Shown: one piece after another, positions 59,978-64,000 of the stretch
How the letters are laid out: each line of letters opens with the position of its first letter
Position numbering within the stretch: position 1 is the first letter of the stretch
Source of the DNA: Epichloe hybrida
Lineage: Eukaryota; Ascomycota; Sordariomycetes; Hypocreales; Clavicipitaceae
Assembly: GCA_019022495.1 (NCBI GenBank)
Contig: JAFEKR010000090.1
Coordinates: 1 to 64,000 of the forward strand
DNA length: 64,000 bases
Direction: 5' to 3'
Position numbers and translations under genes: made by a program
The notes under the pieces: generated by a model
Told to the model about the DNA's origin: nothing
Databases searched by the model: none
What the model saw: the letters and a program-made list of their open reading frames with translations, nothing else

Positions 59978-61700
59978 ATGAGTTCCCGTAAGTGATACTG
60001 TCTTTCTTGCTGGACCCCAAGCTACCTACCTTTTTGCATGCCTCTGGGGGAACTCCCCACGCGCCGAAACCCAAAGGCACGCACAGCGAAGCTATGGGAA
60101 CGAACGGGCTTCAGCCAAGGCCGCCGCCTCGGCCGCCGCCTCGGCCTTCACCAATTGATGCGCAATTGACCTGCGAGAACCTGGTGCTAACATGAAGTGA
60201 TGCTTTTGCAGTCCGATTTCTTGACTTGGTCAAGCCGTTCGTGCCGTTCCTCCCTGAGGTGCAGCAACCGGAGACCAAGATCCCCTTCAACCAGAAGATG
60301 ATGTGGACTGCCCTGACGCTCCTCATCTTCTTGATCATGAGTCAGATGCCCCTCTACGGCATCGTCTCATCAGACAACTCCGATCCGCTATACTGGCTGC
60401 GAATGGTGATGGCGAGTAACAGAGGAACGTTGATGGAATTGGGCATCACCCCAATCATCTCCTCCGGCATGGTCTTCCAGCTCCTTGCTGGAACCCACAT
60501 GATTGATGTCAACCTCGACCTCAAGTCCGACCGCGAGCTGTACCAGACAGCCCAGAAGCTCTTCGCTTTCATTCTGTCCGCTGGCACCGCCACCGTCTAC
60601 GTCTTCACTGGTCTCTACGGTCCTCCTTCCGACCTCGGCGCTGGTATCGTCTTCCTCTTGATCCTCCAGCTCGTTGTTGCCGGTATGATTGTAATATTGC
60701 TCGATGAGCTTCTCCAGAAGGGCTATGGTCTTGGCAGTGGTATCTCACTGTTCATTGCCACCAACATCTGCGAGTCCATCATGTGGAAGGCTTTCTCTCC
60801 CACCACAATCAACACTGGTCGCGGCCCCGAGTTCGAGGGTGCTGTCATTGCCCTCTTCCATCTCCTGATGACCTGGCCCAACAAGCAGCGTGCTCTCCAG
60901 GAGGCTTTCTACAGACAGAACCTTCCCAACATCATGAACCTCTTGGCTACCATTCTGGTTTTCGTCGCCGTCATCTACCTTCAGGGTTTCCGCGTCGAGA
61001 TCCCTGTCAAGTCTTCCCGCCAGCGAGGTGCTCGTGGTTCTTACCCCGTCCGTCTGTTCTACACCTCCAACATGCCCATCATGCTGCAGTCTGCTCTGTC
61101 TTCCAATGTCTTCCTTATCAGCCAGATGCTGTACTCTCGCTTTTCCGAGAACCTCCTGGTTCGTCTTTTTGGTGTCTGGGAGGCCAAGGATGGCTCTTCT
61201 CAGTTGCATGCCATCTCTGGAATTGCCTACTACATGTCTCCCCCTTTGAACTTCAAAGATGCTCTTCTCGACCCCATCCACACCGCCATCTACATCATCT
61301 ACATGCTCGGTGCCTGTGCTCTCTTCTCCAAGACGTGGATAGAGGTCTCTGGCTCCAGCCCTCGTGATGTCGCCAAGCAGCTCAAGGACCAGGGTCTCGT
61401 CATGGCCGGTCACCGTGACCAGAGCATGTACAAGGAGCTCAAGCGCATTATTCCCACTGCCGCCGCTTTCGGTGGTGCCTGCATTGGTGCCCTCTCTGTT
61501 GCCAGCGACCTCATGGGCGCTCTTGGCTCCGGCACTGGTACTCTTCTCGCCGTCACGTAAGTATACCTAAATTTCGAACACGTCTCTTGGTGACACCATG
61601 GCATTGACCAACCATTTTCTACAGCATCATTTACGGTTACTTCGAAATCGCCGCAAAAGAGGGCGACTTGACTGGCATGAAAGGCATGATTATGGGATAA
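59978..61700 (+). CDS. SEC61: Sec61 alpha subunit of the ER protein translocon
   Basis: The pore-forming subunit for co- and post-translational import into the ER. Exons are 59978-59987 (ATGAGTTCCC only), 60212-61556 and 61625-61700. The splices give [20 protein letters not shown] and [21 protein letters not shown]. About 476 residues with ten membrane helices. Hallmarks are the plug region [63 protein letters not shown] and [19 protein letters not shown] (ribosome-facing loops). The first exon encodes only three whole codons, and intron 1 is 224 nt, longer than its neighbours' and containing GCCGCCGCCTCG repeats. Codon use is strongly C-biased, as expected for an abundant protein. Confidence 0.97.
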
Positions 61701-64000
61701 GCCAATGGCAACTTGCGTAGAACCGAGGTTCTTCGCTAAAAAAAAATTGCCCTCTCTAAGCCATTGTAATCACAGCTTATTTATGCCTGATGTAATAAGG
61801 AAAGAGAGGGTCATTGTGTACAACAAGCATCCGGTCTCGAACATGACAAGGGTGGGGGCAGGGATTAGGAGGGGGCGGTTCCAGCAATAAAAAAAAGGCA
61901 TTTGTTTATATTTTGCCATTTGGTTTTTAGATTTTCTACTGCCAAATCACAAGCGATACGGGGTGGCGGAGTCTGGAATGTGAAGAATGAAAATATCTTT
62001 CGCACGTGAAATTTGGACATGGGATCTTGTGAAGGGCAGAGAAACAGAGATACGGGCTTGTCATTTCACATCTAGGCACAATGCTAGGCTGTTCAATGCA
62101 GCATGAAGTAATGACATACTGGTTTCACTAGTAAGGCGCGTGTGTAAATTGATGATGGAGAGAGGTGATGCGTGTCCGAAGATAAGCGGGAATTGTTGCA
62201 CGAGCTACATCAAACCACCAAATTCATTTCAAACCAAGGTAAATGGATTTCCAAGCCGACACAAGCCATCACTCGTCTCGGAAGAACCGCTCCTATCCTG
62301 GTAATAGTTCTGAGCTCATGGCTTGTACATCCAAAGTGGCATCCTCGGGTCTCTAGGTCCAGGGTAGCGAACACAGTCCATATGAATCAGTTGTACAAGT
62401 TCGTTTTTGATCCCTGCGGTTCCTTTTCTGCAGTCGGCTATTCCGCGCGCGGCCTCTTGAACATGTTTCAAAGCACATTCCAGTGTGGCCCGCAAAGTCC
62501 ATTAGATGAGAACAGTCCAACGTATTCTGAAGGGAATGCATTGCTTTGAGAGGGGATTGGAAGACAACGTATTTTGCTTCGCGCGGTGGTGGAGCACCCC
62601 CGGTTTCCTTTTTTTTTTTCATCCCGACCGTTATTGTCAAGGGCGACGCCCACGATACCCTCGAGCTTGTCCTACAAAATGTACATGTAGTCCGTATGTA
62701 TGTACTCTTTGGCTAGCATTCCGCAAGCATCGTAGTGGAACTGCCGTTCCGAGTCTCGACTCCCATGCTCGCCACGATGCATCTGTTGAAGTTGATGTCG
62801 AGTGAAGTCCTGCACGAACCAGTCCAAACCGTGCAGATGACCTATCCTTCAAGGGTATTGGACGCAGTTGCAGTATGTACATGTATGTGTTGTATATATC
62901 GTCTCTCACCGCCACCGATTCAGGGTTCCCCTCATGCGAAGAGTAAATATGCATATGCATATGTATACATGAACGGCAACCTCGAGTGCTCCCATGATGA
63001 CATGGATGATGACATGGGGCAGGAGCGAATTATGAACGGCCTCAACCGGCTCCAGCTTAAGCGGCAACCACCAACGATGGCTCTTTCTCTTTCGTGCGGG
63101 TCATCATCAATCAGGGCGGACCAGTACGACGGATTACGGATTACTCCGTGCTAGAACTGGCAGGCGATCCGCCGCCGTCTCCACCCACAAGGATCCATGC
63201 CATGATTGCCATCCATGCCATGCTGCCATGCTGCCACCTGCTTTTGGTGAGCGACCCGACGTTCGGCCTGCCATTCCCTATCCATTTATCATTGGTCTGT
63301 CCCTTATCACAATTCGTCCCCATTTTTGGCACTAGGGTGTGCTTCCTTTCCCTTCTTCCATTTTGATTTCATCTCGACAGGAGATCTGCTCAGTGTTTCC
63401 GGCTTGCTACTGTAATCGTCCGACAGCTACGGAGCACAGCCGAGCCAGGTCTGAAGCGCGAGCCAAGAAGAAGGCGTATGTACATACATACGGAATCAGC
63501 TGGGGACTCGTGGGCGGATTGAGCTGGCCGGCCGACATTCATCTCCATCGAGATCTCCATCGAGAATCCCCGTGCGTTGTTGGGACTTGTTCGGAAGTTG
63601 TTCCACAAGACAATTTAATACATAAATAAAAAAGAGAGACACACCTTGACGGCTGGACACCCCCAACACCACCACGCACGCCCCTTCCGCGGCGCCGGTC
63701 CTCTGGCTACCTACCCAGTCTGCAAAACAATTCCTGCTTGCAGTCTAGACCATTCATCTTCCAGAATCCAAGTCGCAAAACCAAACCCACGCCGGCGACG
63801 ATCACCAACACGTCCACCACCACCGCTGCACGGCCGACAAGCAGGCGCAGGTGCGCGTGTGTGTGTGTGAGAGAGAGAGATCGCATTCAAGCGCGAGCCG
63901 TCCTCGCCACCAGCGACAAACGATCACGACGCTTTGCCCAGATTACCATGCGCTTCGCACAATGTTCCCGGCCGGTATGGCGAGTGGATGACTTCACACT
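61701..64000. other. 3' flank of SEC61 and unassigned sequence
   Basis: I find no supported gene. Open frames near 62172-62549, 62735-63154 and 63646-63870 lack domains and are read through low-complexity sequence. A GT/GA simple repeat lies at about 63855-63880. CT-rich sequence and an ATG at 63952 near the window end could be the leader of a plus-strand gene that continues beyond 64000, but nothing shows it. Confidence 0.5.

Noticed and set aside
62172..62549. Possible small gene downstream of SEC61
   Set aside because: No domain, no splice-supported extension, and composition like the surrounding intergenic DNA.

Overview
The window looks like a chromosome piece from a filamentous ascomycete, most likely a sordariomycete. 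The genes carry short 55-110 nt introns with GTRNGT donors and CTRAY-type branch points. They include fungus-specific Zn2Cys6 regulators and a fungal multimodular NRPS. Repeats in the first quarter are saturated with TA dinucleotides and stops, as expected after repeat-induced point mutation (RIP). Species cannot be named from the sequence alone.

Layout. (1) 1-15.8 kb is an AT-rich, gene-free block of dead LTR retrotransposons: a Ty3/Gypsy relic on the minus strand, a second on the plus strand, a partial second copy of the first, and a tandem pair of another LTR. Two younger, less mutated insertions sit inside: a composite A-tailed retroposon (8726-10171, 14-bp target duplication) and a hAT-like MITE (14720-15134, 8-bp target duplication). 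(2) 15.9-26.5 kb holds one large NRPS gene on the minus strand, read as C-A-T-E-C-C-A-T-C-T. It has one clear 60-nt intron and an out-of-frame internal deletion in its last condensation domain. (3) 26.6-28.35 kb is a second small transposon graveyard: a MITE inside a MITE starting 75 bp upstream of the NRPS start, another TA-flanked MITE, and an LTR tip. (4) 29.7-61.7 kb is ordinary gene-rich sequence: a bZIP-like relic, a Zn2Cys6 regulator, RIO1 kinase, an aldo/keto reductase, an anion-type MFS permease divergent from an arylsulfotransferase-like gene, a second Zn2Cys6 regulator, a DJ-1/Hsp31 protein, tRNA-Gly(TCC), another MFS transporter, TAF6, SDHC, a third Zn2Cys6 regulator, a MOD5-type tRNA isopentenyltransferase, and SEC61 alpha. 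(5) 61.7-64 kb has no gene I can support.

How it fits together. The NRPS lies between two repeat blocks, the usual setting of a fast-evolving, possibly dying, secondary-metabolite locus beside conserved housekeeping genes. Several of its catalytic motifs are lost (E domain, two C domains, final T domain), one C domain is cut by the deletion, and its upstream region has been invaded by MITEs. I therefore think it is degenerating or already non-functional. The MFS permease / arylsulfotransferase-like / Zn2Cys6 trio at 39-45 kb could be a small uptake-and-modification cluster, but this is inference from position only.
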